This document shows positions 18,582 to 25,892 of a stretch of DNA of 64,000 nt, in pieces (position 1 is the stretch's first letter; each line of letters starts with the position of its first letter). The stretch is taken from positions 165,171 to 229,170 of the forward strand of contig NZ_AOLI01000009.1 of assembly GCF_000336955.1 (NCBI RefSeq), read 5' to 3'. The position numbers were made by a program, and so were the translations under genes. This DNA is from Haloferax larsenii JCM 13917 (lineage in GTDB: Archaea > Halobacteriota > Halobacteria > Halobacteriales > Haloferacaceae). The notes under the pieces were generated by a model. It was not told the DNA's origin. It searched no databases and saw only the letters and a program-made list of their open reading frames with translations.

Positions 18582-19028
18582 TTACGACGTTCGAGGGTGG
18601 CTACCGAGTTCCGCCATCGCGCGGACGACGATGTGGGCCTCGACGAGGTCGCGACGTTCGACTAGTGGATTCTCGGCGTCGTCGAGAACTTCGCGTGCCT
18701 CCGAGAGGAGTTGCTGCTCCTGTTCGGTCTGGTCTGGTTCGTCGCGGGTGGCGTTCAACAGCGCCTCGAAGTCCTCGCGAATACTGAAATCGGCACGCGC
18801 GACGTTACACCGAGAGAGTGGGTGTGTCCCCAAATCGAGAACGAGTTCGGAGACGAGTTCCCAGTCGCTCTCACAGAAGTGCAGCGTCACGTCGCCGACG
18901 ATATCCCGCCAGGCGATGGGGCCGGAGTTCTTCATGAGCAGCACCGCTCGCGGCGGCACTGCGATTCGTGCGACGGTCTTCGGGTCGTCGCAGAGACAGC
19001 ACGGTTGCTCCGTCCTGCCGGTGTACAT
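18582..19028 (-). CDS. Hypothetical Cys-containing cytoplasmic protein
   Basis: Not recognised. 148 aa, soluble and acidic. The N-terminus has CCLCDD (Cys10, 11, 13); HFCESDW (His50, Cys52) and SRCN (Cys74) follow, a spacing that could bind a metal. The second half is predicted to be helical and rich in Glu and Gln (EQEQQLLSEAREVLDD). It stands alone between the RND operon and a 550-bp gene-poor stretch. Confidence 0.7.
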   Translation of the reverse strand: MYTGRTEQPCCLCDDPKTVARIAVPPRAVLLMKNSGPIAWRDIVGDVTLHFCESDWELVSELVLDLGTHPLSRCNVARADFSIREDFEALLNATRDEPDQTEQEQQLLSEAREVLDDAENPLVERRDLVEAHIVVRAMAELGSHPRTS

Positions 19029-19546
19029 ACCCGTCGTATGGAGGGCAGAGAGATGTACTTTCGGTCCGGAACGACGCGGAACTCGCTCGTCGAGACATGC
19101 GTGTCGACGACAGAACTGAGATGTATGAGGTTCGACCGCCGGGGCAAGGCAGTCGAACCCGTTGGCAGCGGGAGGCGCGACCGGCTAACTGGCTGGCACT
19201 GAATCACGCATTAGGCTGGGCTGGATGTAACACAGTAGATGGTGTCAGTGGTCACGCCAACTACGCATTCATCGACTTCGCATAAATATCTTGTTCTGCG
19301 AGACATACCACGTCATATTGTGCACTATATATTCTAACACTAGGTAGAAAGGTGACAAAATGTGCACGATTGTAAATATCTGTGAGGAGTCGGAGAGACA
19401 ACCTAGAATGCAAAGGCCCACCCTCCGCACACCAGCCTCCAGGCACCACCCTCCGCACAGCAGTCCCCGTACTCCAGACGCTGGGCCGAAAACTGTTCAG
19501 ATACCAGTGTCTGGTGACTAACTGTATCACCAAGAGAACAAAGTCA
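19029..19546. other. Gene-poor stretch with a 14-bp direct repeat
   Basis: No convincing gene on either strand; frames here lack the acidic haloarchaeal signature. The right part (from about 19260) is AT-rich. The 14-mer CCACCCTCCGCACA occurs at 19418-19431 and again at 19446-19459, and ACCAG-TGT-CTGGT is a small perfect inverted repeat at 19503-19515. This could be a decayed region or could contain an untranslated RNA; nothing identifies it. Confidence 0.5.
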
Positions 19547-19563
19547 GGGGGCCACTGTCCCCC
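19547..19563 (-). terminator. Hairpin after the winged-helix regulator
   Basis: GGGGG (19547-19551) and CCCCC (19559-19563) flank a 7-nt loop. On the minus strand the hairpin lies 19 nt past the stop of the regulator gene and is followed by a T-containing stretch (TGACTTTGTT). It is a plausible transcription end, though archaeal terminators rely more on U-tracts than on hairpins. Confidence 0.4.
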
Positions 19564-19582
19564 GTGTAGTGAGAGTGCAGTA

Positions 19583-20266
19583 CTAGTTTGATTCCAGTGC
19601 CACCACCTGCGTTGCAGAGTGGCACGTCTCGATGAGTCCGCGAAGCTTCCCGTCGAAGTCGGCATCGACGGAGACGAGCAACGCGATCTCGCTCTCCACA
19701 GGAAGTCTGACCACGAGCGCGTCCTCGAGTCCGAATGCGACAAATTCGGGGCCGCCAGTCGGCGAGTCCGCCAACACAGCCTCGAACTCTTCGTCGTCTT
19801 TGAACGTCGAGACGATTGCTTTCAGCGTCTCCGTGTCGTAGTCGTCAGATACCGTCGACGAGGTGAAGTTGACCCACGTTTGGTTTGGCTCGCACCAGAC
19901 GACTGCCCGAAGGTCGTCGTCGTAGGACTCTGCGAGCGACTCGACCAGTTCTGGGGCCGGAAACTCACTCCTCTCGACGATGTTCAATTCTGCTTCTCGG
20001 TCCGATGCGACTCGTTCGTACGCAAGTTCTCCATGGTCAGTCAGTCCGTACAACCGACCTTTCTGCTGCGATTCGGGAACAAGTAATTCTACGATGTCCC
20101 GGTCTCGAAGCTCGGAAAGTGCTCGCGATACGTGTGGTTGTGCGAGTCCCGTCTCCGTCGCGATTCGCGACAGAAGTCCAGAACCGTGCTGGACGAGATA
20201 CTCACACACTGCGAGTCTGTAGCGAGAACTCGCAATGTAGCCAGCCGAATCCCACGTTTCGGTCAT
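19583..20266 (-). CDS. Winged-helix transcriptional regulator
   Basis: Predicted DNA-binding regulator, 227 aa. Residues about 15-80 form a winged helix-turn-helix: LLSRIATETGLAQPHVSRAL is the helix-turn-helix and GRLYGLTDHGELAYERV the wing. The C-terminal ~130 residues look like a mixed alpha/beta sensor-type domain of unknown ligand. A TATA-like ACAAATAG lies about 27 nt before the ATG, so it is probably leaderless. It is divergent from doxX and the flavin reductase, across a region containing a palindrome over a TATA box, so it may control them and itself. Confidence 0.82.
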   Translation of the reverse strand: MTETWDSAGYIASSRYRLAVCEYLVQHGSGLLSRIATETGLAQPHVSRALSELRDRDIVELLVPESQQKGRLYGLTDHGELAYERVASDREAELNIVERSEFPAPELVESLAESYDDDLRAVVWCEPNQTWVNFTSSTVSDDYDTETLKAIVSTFKDDEEFEAVLADSPTGGPEFVAFGLEDALVVRLPVESEIALLVSVDADFDGKLRGLIETCHSATQVVALESN

Positions 20267-20581
20267 GGCGTATCGTCCTCGCTATTTGTTTTCATCATTG
20301 CTGACACGTCCCGTTTAACCATCGATTTTCGAGACGGGTATATTTTTCGAGGAATTCAAGACAAATCCATACCACATTTATACAATGTGTCATTTTGTCG
20401 GGGGAGACGACCGAGACTCCGCCCGTAGTACGGTAATTGTAAAATAAGTTCTGAAATTAACAATCTTGTCAATCGAATGGTTGTTCAGTATCACCGGTGT
20501 GACCTGGTGTGCGTGCAGCCCTCCGGTAACATACATGTTAGCAAACGTACATTAGTGGGGCGAACTGTAGTGAAAGGTGCA
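20267..20581. other. AT-rich divergent control region
   Basis: Intergenic region between the regulator and doxX. It contains the regulator promoter on the minus strand, an AT-rich TATA with overlapping palindrome at 20373-20389, and a second AT-rich patch around 20439-20470. A 20-codon frame from ATG 20385 was rejected because it starts inside the palindrome, before the likely transcription start. Confidence 0.5.
20373..20389. promoter_or_regulatory. Palindromic operator overlapping a TATA box
   Basis: CACATT-TATAC-AATGTG, a perfect inverted repeat with 6-bp arms and a 5-bp spacer. The TTTATA of a putative promoter lies inside it. A protein bound here would block TBP, so it is a good candidate target for the adjacent divergent winged-helix regulator. 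Confidence 0.5.
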
Positions 20582-20644
20582 ATGTCATCCTACCCACTGC
20601 AGCCAGCACAGCAGTCGACCACCCCCGCGAGCGAGGTGGCGTAA
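20582..20644 (+). CDS. 20-codon ORF coupled to doxX
   Basis: Short frame encoding MSSYPLQPAQQSTTPASEVA. Its TAA shares an A with the doxX ATG (TAATG at 20642-20646). AAAGGTG lies just upstream of its own ATG, so it has a ribosome-binding site. It may act as a leader whose translation delivers ribosomes to doxX. It is too short to judge as a protein. Confidence 0.4.
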   Translation: MSSYPLQPAQQSTTPASEVA

Positions 20645-21075
20645 TGAGCGTCCCAGTTCAATTCGCCACTCCGACGGCCGACATCGCGTTCCTACTGGCG
20701 CGTGTGCTCTTCGGTGCTGTCATCGCGTTCATGGGCCTCAACCACTTCATGAACACTGACCAGATGGCTGGCTACGCCGAGATGAAGGGCCTCCCGGCAC
20801 CTCGTCTCGGGGTCGTCTTCTCCGGTGGGATGCTCGTCTTCGGCGGTCTCGGTATCGCGGCAGGCGTCCTTCCGGGGGTCGCCGCCGGTGCCATCATCCT
20901 CTTCTTGCTCGTCAGCACACCGATGTTCCACAACTTCTGGGCGGTGCCCGAAGAGCAGCAAGAATCCGAGATGACCAGTTTCCTCAAGAACGTCGTGATG
21001 CTCGGTGGCGCACTCGTCTTCCTCGCGCTCAGTTCGGTCTCGTGGCCGTACGCCATCGGACTCACGGTGTTCTGA
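20644..21075 (+). CDS. DoxX family membrane protein
   Basis: Four-helix membrane protein of the DoxX family, 143 aa, with LARVLFGAVIAFMGLNHF at the start, the form seen in family members linked to redox balance or quinone chemistry. The hydrophobic segments are at about residues 12-35, 55-75, 77-95 and 118-140. It starts inside the stop of a 20-codon ORF and precedes a flavin reductase by 110 bp, suggesting a redox-related role. Confidence 0.85.
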   Translation: MSVPVQFATPTADIAFLLARVLFGAVIAFMGLNHFMNTDQMAGYAEMKGLPAPRLGVVFSGGMLVFGGLGIAAGVLPGVAAGAIILFLLVSTPMFHNFWAVPEEQQESEMTSFLKNVVMLGGALVFLALSSVSWPYAIGLTVF

Positions 21076-21150
21076 GACGACCGACAACCGACGTAGACAC
21101 CCTTCTCGACCGACCACACTTTCATCTCGCTTCACCTCCCTTTCCCAAGC

Positions 21151-21186
21151 ATGACTGACGCGACGACTACGATGGAGGCACCCTAA
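21151..21186 (+). CDS. 11-codon ORF coupled to the flavin reductase
   Basis: Short frame encoding MTDATTTMEAP, ending in TAA whose last A begins the next ATG (TAATG at 21184-21188). A weak TATA-like CTTTCAT lies about 30 nt before its ATG, and GGAGG inside its sequence would serve the downstream gene. This matches the layout in front of doxX. Peptide function is unknown and the frame may be fortuitous. Confidence 0.3.
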   Translation: MTDATTTMEAP

Positions 21187-21767
21187 TGGAGGGGTCGCCG
21201 ACCGACTTCGGGTCCGCCTACAGACTCCTGTCCGGGGCGGTTGTCCCACGGCCCATCGCGTGGGTGAGTACTCGCGACGACGGCGCAGACAACCTCGCAC
21301 CGTACAGTTTCTTCACCGTCGCCAGCATCGACCCGCCGATTGTCGTATTCGCACCCGTCGGCCGCGGTGACGACCTGAAAGATACGCCGCGAAACGCCAT
21401 CGAACACGGCGAGTTCGTCGTCAACGTGGTCACCCGCGACCTCGTCGAACAGATGAACCAGACCGCTGCGACAGTCTCCGCTGGTGTCGACGAGTTCGAC
21501 CACGCCGGCGTCGAGAAAGCCGAGTCCACGGTCGTCGACGCGCCGCGCGTCGCCGATGCGCACGTCGCCTTCGAGTGTACGCTCCACGATACCGTCGAGA
21601 TGGGGTCGTCCACACTCGTCTTCGGTGAAGTCGTCCACGCCCACGTCGCAGACGACGTCTTGACCGACGGGAAACTCGACACGACGAAGCTCGAAGCGGT
21701 CGGACGACTCGCGGGGAGTCAGTACGTTCACACGACAGACCGATTCGAACTCACGCGGCCGCCGTAG
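21186..21767 (+). CDS. Flavin reductase (DIM6/NTAB) family protein
   Basis: Flavin-binding split-barrel protein, 193 aa. The family motif GAVVPRPIAWVST near residue 17 and APYSFFTVASIDPP are the FMN-binding strands. Members reduce flavins or act as FMN-binding redox proteins. The ATG at 21186 has GGAGG 7 nt upstream. It is probably co-expressed with doxX. Confidence 0.87.
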   Translation: MEGSPTDFGSAYRLLSGAVVPRPIAWVSTRDDGADNLAPYSFFTVASIDPPIVVFAPVGRGDDLKDTPRNAIEHGEFVVNVVTRDLVEQMNQTAATVSAGVDEFDHAGVEKAESTVVDAPRVADAHVAFECTLHDTVEMGSSTLVFGEVVHAHVADDVLTDGKLDTTKLEAVGRLAGSQYVHTTDRFELTRPP

Positions 21768-21807
21768 GCGGGAAGATTTATTTCTCGATGTTCTGTTCCT
21801 TCGGCTA

Positions 21808-22461
21808 ATGAGTGACGTGTCGCTGTCGAACGTGCTCTCTTTCCTCGATGTCGACGACCTCGCGACCGTCGTCGAGCGAGTGCGCGCTCGACGTGGTGAA
21901 CGAACGAAGCGAGTCCACCGCGACGACCGGACGTTCCTCTTCGTCGCACCGGAAGGTGAAAAGCAACCGACTGAGGTCGTCTGGGTCGATATCGCAGCCG
22001 AGTTCGACACGAAAACGGTCGAAGTGTTCGCCGAGCGCTGCGACTCGCGGGACGTCTCCGGGACGCTCCTCACGACCGGTGATGGAGACGAGGCTCGGGA
22101 GACGCTGGCGAGAGCCTTCGCAACCGAAGAGCAATTCGAAGAACCCGAAGACGAAGAGGCGGAACCGGAACTCGCGGTCAACCCCGAGGACGTCGAGACA
22201 CCGATTACGCTCGAAACGCTCGACGACCTCGTCGAGGCGCTGGAGGAACACGAACTCGACGAGGACGTCATCGACGAGTATCACGAACCGCACGAACCCG
22301 AGTTCGAAGAGGTGCTCAACGAAATCGACGCGGAGGAGGAGGCGGCAGCCGCGACAGCCGACACGTCTGACTCGGGACTCGGACTGACGACGCTTCTCCT
22401 CGTCGCAGTCGTGCTCGTCATTCTCGTCGGCGGGGCACTGGTCGTACTCGGCGTTCTCTGA
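21808..22461 (+). CDS. Tail-anchored acidic protein of unknown function
   Basis: Not recognised. 217 aa. A soluble domain of about 110 residues is followed by a very acidic helical region (EEPEDEEAEPELAVNPED and further) and one C-terminal membrane helix (LLLVAVVLVILVGGALVVL) ending at the last residue, the layout of a tail-anchored protein facing the cytoplasm. TTTATTT lies about 30 nt before the ATG, so it is leaderless. Confidence 0.78.
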   Translation: MSDVSLSNVLSFLDVDDLATVVERVRARRGERTKRVHRDDRTFLFVAPEGEKQPTEVVWVDIAAEFDTKTVEVFAERCDSRDVSGTLLTTGDGDEARETLARAFATEEQFEEPEDEEAEPELAVNPEDVETPITLETLDDLVEALEEHELDEDVIDEYHEPHEPEFEEVLNEIDAEEEAAAATADTSDSGLGLTTLLLVAVVLVILVGGALVVLGVL

Positions 22462-22494
22462 GGACTGTTCGCCACGTATCCGTCGCCTTCTCAC

Positions 22495-22920
22495 TCAGCG
22501 GCGTCGAGAGACGATATCGTCGATTCGGCGGAGTGCCACTGCACAGACTGCTGCGTAGGGCGCAGCGCACAGCGGAATTTCGAATGCGACTTCACACTGT
22601 TCGACACCGGCCGGTTTCACTCGGTGGCCGGTGGCGGAGACACCAGCGACGCGCCACGTCCAGCGATAGTCTCGACACGTTTCGACGACGAACGGAATCC
22701 ACGCGCCGGCAACCTTGACTTCGCCGCGGGTTCCCTCCTCGATTGCTCCTTCGACACCCCGGACCGCCGAGACAGATGGTCCCCACGCAGGCCAGTGAGC
22801 GACGGTGACGAGAACGTCCCACACCTCGTCGAGTGGCGCGTCGACGACGCGAGCGACGACCAATCGCCGACCATCGGGCGTCTGCTCGATTCGAGAGCGT
22901 CGACCTGATATCACATTCAT
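22495..22920 (-). CDS. SRPBCC (START-like) family protein
   Basis: Small ligand-binding fold of the SRPBCC/polyketide-cyclase type, 141 aa. It shows the N-terminal strand (RRLVVARVVDAPLDEVWDVL), the tryptophan-rich VAHWPAWGPSV turn and a beta sheet ending in a long helix. The ATG at 22920 is used; a TTG one codon upstream is not needed, and TTATTACC about 20-25 nt away could be its TATA. The ligand is unknown. Confidence 0.78.
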   Translation of the reverse strand: MNVISGRRSRIEQTPDGRRLVVARVVDAPLDEVWDVLVTVAHWPAWGPSVSAVRGVEGAIEEGTRGEVKVAGAWIPFVVETCRDYRWTWRVAGVSATGHRVKPAGVEQCEVAFEIPLCAAPYAAVCAVALRRIDDIVSRRR

Positions 22921-22996
22921 CAACCTAGTATGGTAATAAGTCGTAATATAACATGGGCGAAAACTTTACATAGAAACCGAGTTAGGTGATACCAAG

Positions 22997-23122
22997 ATGC
23001 ACACAAACCACTCCGAACCCCGACGAAGCATGAAAGACGTTAGCCACACGCCGCCAGCGGGCGAGAGCGTCACCAACGTCTGGGAACGAGGAAACGAAGC
23101 AGAAGCAAACGCAGACGACTGA
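22997..23122 (+). CDS. 41-residue small protein
   Basis: Encodes a short polar protein with the segment SHTPPAGESVTNVWERGNEA. A clear TATA-like CTTTACATA is centred 29 nt before the ATG, matching a leaderless promoter, which makes it likelier to be a real gene than most short frames. No motif is recognised. It is divergent from the SRPBCC gene. Confidence 0.5.
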   Translation: MHTNHSEPRRSMKDVSHTPPAGESVTNVWERGNEAEANADD

Positions 23123-23438
23123 CAATCCGAACACAGACAGGTAAGAGACCAGATACGGCAACGAAGGAACCGAACACAAACAACTGAGAAACCGAACAGA
23201 ACGGCGAACTCGTACCGGCGGTCGTCTCCACGACCCCTGTCGTGGGGGTCTCCTTCTCCGTTCGAACTGACTCCGCGCACAGTGACGACGTTCCGTCTCC
23301 GCGAAGGTGTTCTGTCTCCGCGAAGGCGTTCCATCTCCACGAAGGCGTTCCATCTCCGCGAAGCCGAACCGTGTCGACCGACTCGCCGTTCCGATACCTA
23401 TCGGGACGTTTAACCCCGAGTCCGACGGGCGTTCGAAT
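23123..23438. other. Non-coding leader region before mvaD
   Basis: No credible gene. It begins with a purine-rich, GAAC-rich stretch and contains CGACCCCTGTCGTGGGGGTC, an imperfect hairpin at about 23230-23249, and four tandem 19-bp repeats at 23290-23365. It ends with the mvaD promoter TTTAA at 23409-23413. Confidence 0.5.
23290..23365. repeat. Four tandem copies of a 19-bp repeat
   Basis: Units start at 23290, 23309, 23328 and 23347. The consensus is GTTCCRTCTCCGCGAAGGC with one to three changes per copy. The unit is not a multiple of three and lies outside genes. It sits about 45 bp upstream of the mvaD TATA box. Confidence 0.8.
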
Positions 23439-24413
23439 ATGAAGGCTACCGCCAAGGCTCACCCGATTCAGGGCCTCGTGAAGTATCACGGGATGCGAGA
23501 CACGGAGCGCCGAATGCCGTACCACGACAGCATCAGCGTCTGCACGGCACCGAGTCAGACGAAGACGACGGTCGAATTCCTCCCCGACGCCGACGAAGAC
23601 GTCTACGTCATCGGCGGCGAGGAAGTCGACGGACGCGGTGCGGAGCGTATCTGCGCCGTCGTCGACCGAGTCCGCGAGCTGGCCGACTTCGACCACCGGG
23701 TTCGACTGGAGAGTGAGAACTCCTTCCCCTCGAACATCGGGTTCGGGTCGTCGGCGTCCGGGTTCGCCGCCGCCGCGATGGCCCTCGCCGAGGCGGCCGA
23801 CCTCGACATGACGCGCCCCGAAGTCTCGACTATCGCCCGCCGCGGGTCGGCTTCTGCCGCCCGCGCCGTTACGGGTGCGTTCTCGCATCTCTACTCCGGG
23901 ATGAACGACACCGACTGTCGCTCCGAGCGCATCGAGACCGACCTCGAAGACGACCTGCGCATCGTCGCCGCGCACGTCCCGGCTTACAAGGAGACCGAAC
24001 AGGCCCACGCCGAAGCGGCGGACAGCCACATGTTCGACGCACGGATGGCGCACATACACGCCCAAATCGACGACATGCGTGACGCGCTGTACGACGCCGA
24101 CTTCGACGCCGCCTTCGAACTCGCCGAACACGACTCGCTGTCGCTCGCGGCGACGACCATGACCGGCCCCGCCGGATGGGTCTACTGGCAACCACGCACT
24201 ATCGCCGTCTTCAACGCCGTCCGCGAACTGCGCACCGAAGAAGAGATTCCGGTCTACTTCTCGACCGACACGGGCGCGAGCGTCTACATCAACACGACCG
24301 AGGAGTACGTCGACCGCGTCGAGGAAGTCGTTGCCGACTGCGGCGTCGAGACTGACGTGTGGAGCGTCGGCGGTCCGGCCGAAGTACTCGACGAGTCCGA
24401 AGCGCTGTTCTAA
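23439..24413 (+). CDS. mvaD: Phosphomevalonate decarboxylase
   Basis: GHMP-superfamily enzyme of the archaeal mevalonate pathway. In Haloferax the homologous enzyme decarboxylates mevalonate 5-phosphate to isopentenyl phosphate, upstream of isopentenyl phosphate kinase. Visible motifs are KAHPIQGLVKYHGMRD at the N-terminus and the GHMP phosphate loop NIGFGSSASG near residue 100. The ATG at 23439 is chosen over the longer open frame because TTTAA lies 28 nt upstream and the extension is repeat sequence. 324 aa is typical. It supplies isoprenoid units for the ether lipids, to which the UbiA protein and geranylgeranyl reductase of this window also contribute. Confidence 0.9.
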   Translation: MKATAKAHPIQGLVKYHGMRDTERRMPYHDSISVCTAPSQTKTTVEFLPDADEDVYVIGGEEVDGRGAERICAVVDRVRELADFDHRVRLESENSFPSNIGFGSSASGFAAAAMALAEAADLDMTRPEVSTIARRGSASAARAVTGAFSHLYSGMNDTDCRSERIETDLEDDLRIVAAHVPAYKETEQAHAEAADSHMFDARMAHIHAQIDDMRDALYDADFDAAFELAEHDSLSLAATTMTGPAGWVYWQPRTIAVFNAVRELRTEEEIPVYFSTDTGASVYINTTEEYVDRVEEVVADCGVETDVWSVGGPAEVLDESEALF

Positions 24414-24536
24414 CAGCGCGACTGCGTTCTGACAGCGCGACGCGACAGTCTACCACCTCGACGCGATGGTGTGCCTCGCCCACGTTGATTTTCTGCTGCC
24501 GTCACCCTCATTTCTCTCGGCTCCTACGTCACGGTC

Positions 24537-25670
24537 ATGCGCGTCCTCGTACTCGGCGCAGGATATGCTGGCCTGACACTCGCCCGCGACCTCGAACGCC
24601 GACTCCCGGCAGCCGTCGAGTTGACCGTCGTCAACGACTCGCCCGTCCACCTCGTCCAACACGAGGTCCACCGCGCGATTCGTCGCCCGTCTGTCGCCGA
24701 CGCTATCGAAGTCCCACTCGACGAGGCGCTCGACCGCGCCGAAATCGTCGTCGACCGCGTGACCGACATCGACAGGACTGGCCGCCGGGTCCACCTCGCC
24801 GACGCCGACCCACTCGACTACGACTACTGCGCGGTCTGTCTCGGCGCGACGACCGCATACTACGACATTCCGGGCCTCGAATCCCACGCGATTCCCCTCA
24901 AGTCACTGGACGACGCGGCAGCAATCCGTGCTCGCTACTTCGACGCCTGCGACGACGGCGGCCGAGTCGTCGTCGGCGGGGCCGGTCTCTCGGGCATCCA
25001 AGTCGCCGGTGAACTCGCGACACTCAGCGCCGAAGAAGACGCGCACACCGATATCGTCCTCGTCGAGCAGTTAGACACTGTCGCGCCCTCGTTTCCCGAG
25101 TCGTTCCAGCGCGCCGTTCGAGACGAGTTACTCGACCGCGGCGTCGAGATTCGAACTGAGACGACCGTCGAGTCCGTAAGCGCGTCGACCGTCGAGACCG
25201 ATACCGGCGACCTCGATTACGAACTGCTCGTCTGGGCCGGAGGGCTCGCCGGGCAAGACGCGATGGGTGCCGACAGGCCCGCCGTCCGCGCCGACCTCCG
25301 TCTCGACCGTCGAACCTACGTCGTCGGTGACGCTGCCCGAGCCGTGGACGCCGACGGGGAACCCGTCCCCGCGAGTGCCTCCGCGGCAATCCGCGAAGCG
25401 AAAGTCGTCGGCGAAAACATCGCGGAACAGGTCGCCTACGAACAGACTGGTGACTTCGGAGACTTCCCGCCCCGGCCGCGACAGTATCGGTTCGACGTCC
25501 CCGGCTGGATTGTCTCTGTCGGCGACGGGGCCGTCGCACAGGTCGGCCCGAGCATCTTCTGTGGGAGCGCGGCGAAGGCGATGAAAGCGACCGTGGGAGC
25601 AGGCCACCTCACGTCGGTCGGTGCCATCTCGAAGGCGGCCGAACTCGTCGAAGAGGAACTGAACAGCTAA
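24537..25670 (+). CDS. FAD-dependent NADH dehydrogenase-like oxidoreductase
   Basis: Pyridine-nucleotide-disulfide oxidoreductase fold, similar to single-subunit (type II) NADH:quinone dehydrogenases. It has an N-terminal FAD site (GAGYAGLTLA, residues 7-16), a second dinucleotide site (VVVGGAGLSGIQVAGE) near residue 142 and the C-terminal FAD motif YVVGDAAR near residue 260. No redox-active Cys pair is visible, fitting an NDH-2 rather than a disulfide reductase. 377 aa. It is likely peripheral on the membrane, reducing menaquinone. Confidence 0.83.
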   Translation: MRVLVLGAGYAGLTLARDLERRLPAAVELTVVNDSPVHLVQHEVHRAIRRPSVADAIEVPLDEALDRAEIVVDRVTDIDRTGRRVHLADADPLDYDYCAVCLGATTAYYDIPGLESHAIPLKSLDDAAAIRARYFDACDDGGRVVVGGAGLSGIQVAGELATLSAEEDAHTDIVLVEQLDTVAPSFPESFQRAVRDELLDRGVEIRTETTVESVSASTVETDTGDLDYELLVWAGGLAGQDAMGADRPAVRADLRLDRRTYVVGDAARAVDADGEPVPASASAAIREAKVVGENIAEQVAYEQTGDFGDFPPRPRQYRFDVPGWIVSVGDGAVAQVGPSIFCGSAAKAMKATVGAGHLTSVGAISKAAELVEEELNS

Positions 25671-25765
25671 TCGAAACATCTCGGCGGGAGAGGGGCGTCC
25701 ACACCGAATTCGCTGCTGTCTCGATGGTGGTTTTTATCCGGTTCCGATTCTTCCGGCCGTACGAG

Positions 25766-25825
25766 ATGGGACGGTCGAGTGGCGCGGCCCGAGAGCTAGA
25801 CGGTGTGAGGTCGTCGTTCCAGTGA
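25766..25825 (+). CDS. 19-codon upstream ORF of the sensor kinase
   Basis: Encodes MGRSSGAARELDGVRSSFQ. A TTTTTAT box lies about 30 nt before the ATG, so this may be the first frame on the kinase mRNA, with a 5' leader of about 125 nt to the kinase start. It could be a regulatory uORF or chance. Confidence 0.25.
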   Translation: MGRSSGAARELDGVRSSFQ

Positions 25826-25892
25826 GCGGTGTGAGTTCGACGAGCCGTATCAACACAGTGAACGATGTGGTGCCAGTGAGTGTCGACGTCTG

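Noticed and set aside
19261-19743. 160-codon minus-strand frame in the gene-poor region
   Set aside because: Overlaps the end of the regulator out of frame and has an Arg/Ser/Trp-rich composition unlike the acidic proteins around it.
20385-20447. 20-codon frame inside the doxX control region
   Set aside because: Its ATG lies within the palindrome and ahead of the expected transcription start.
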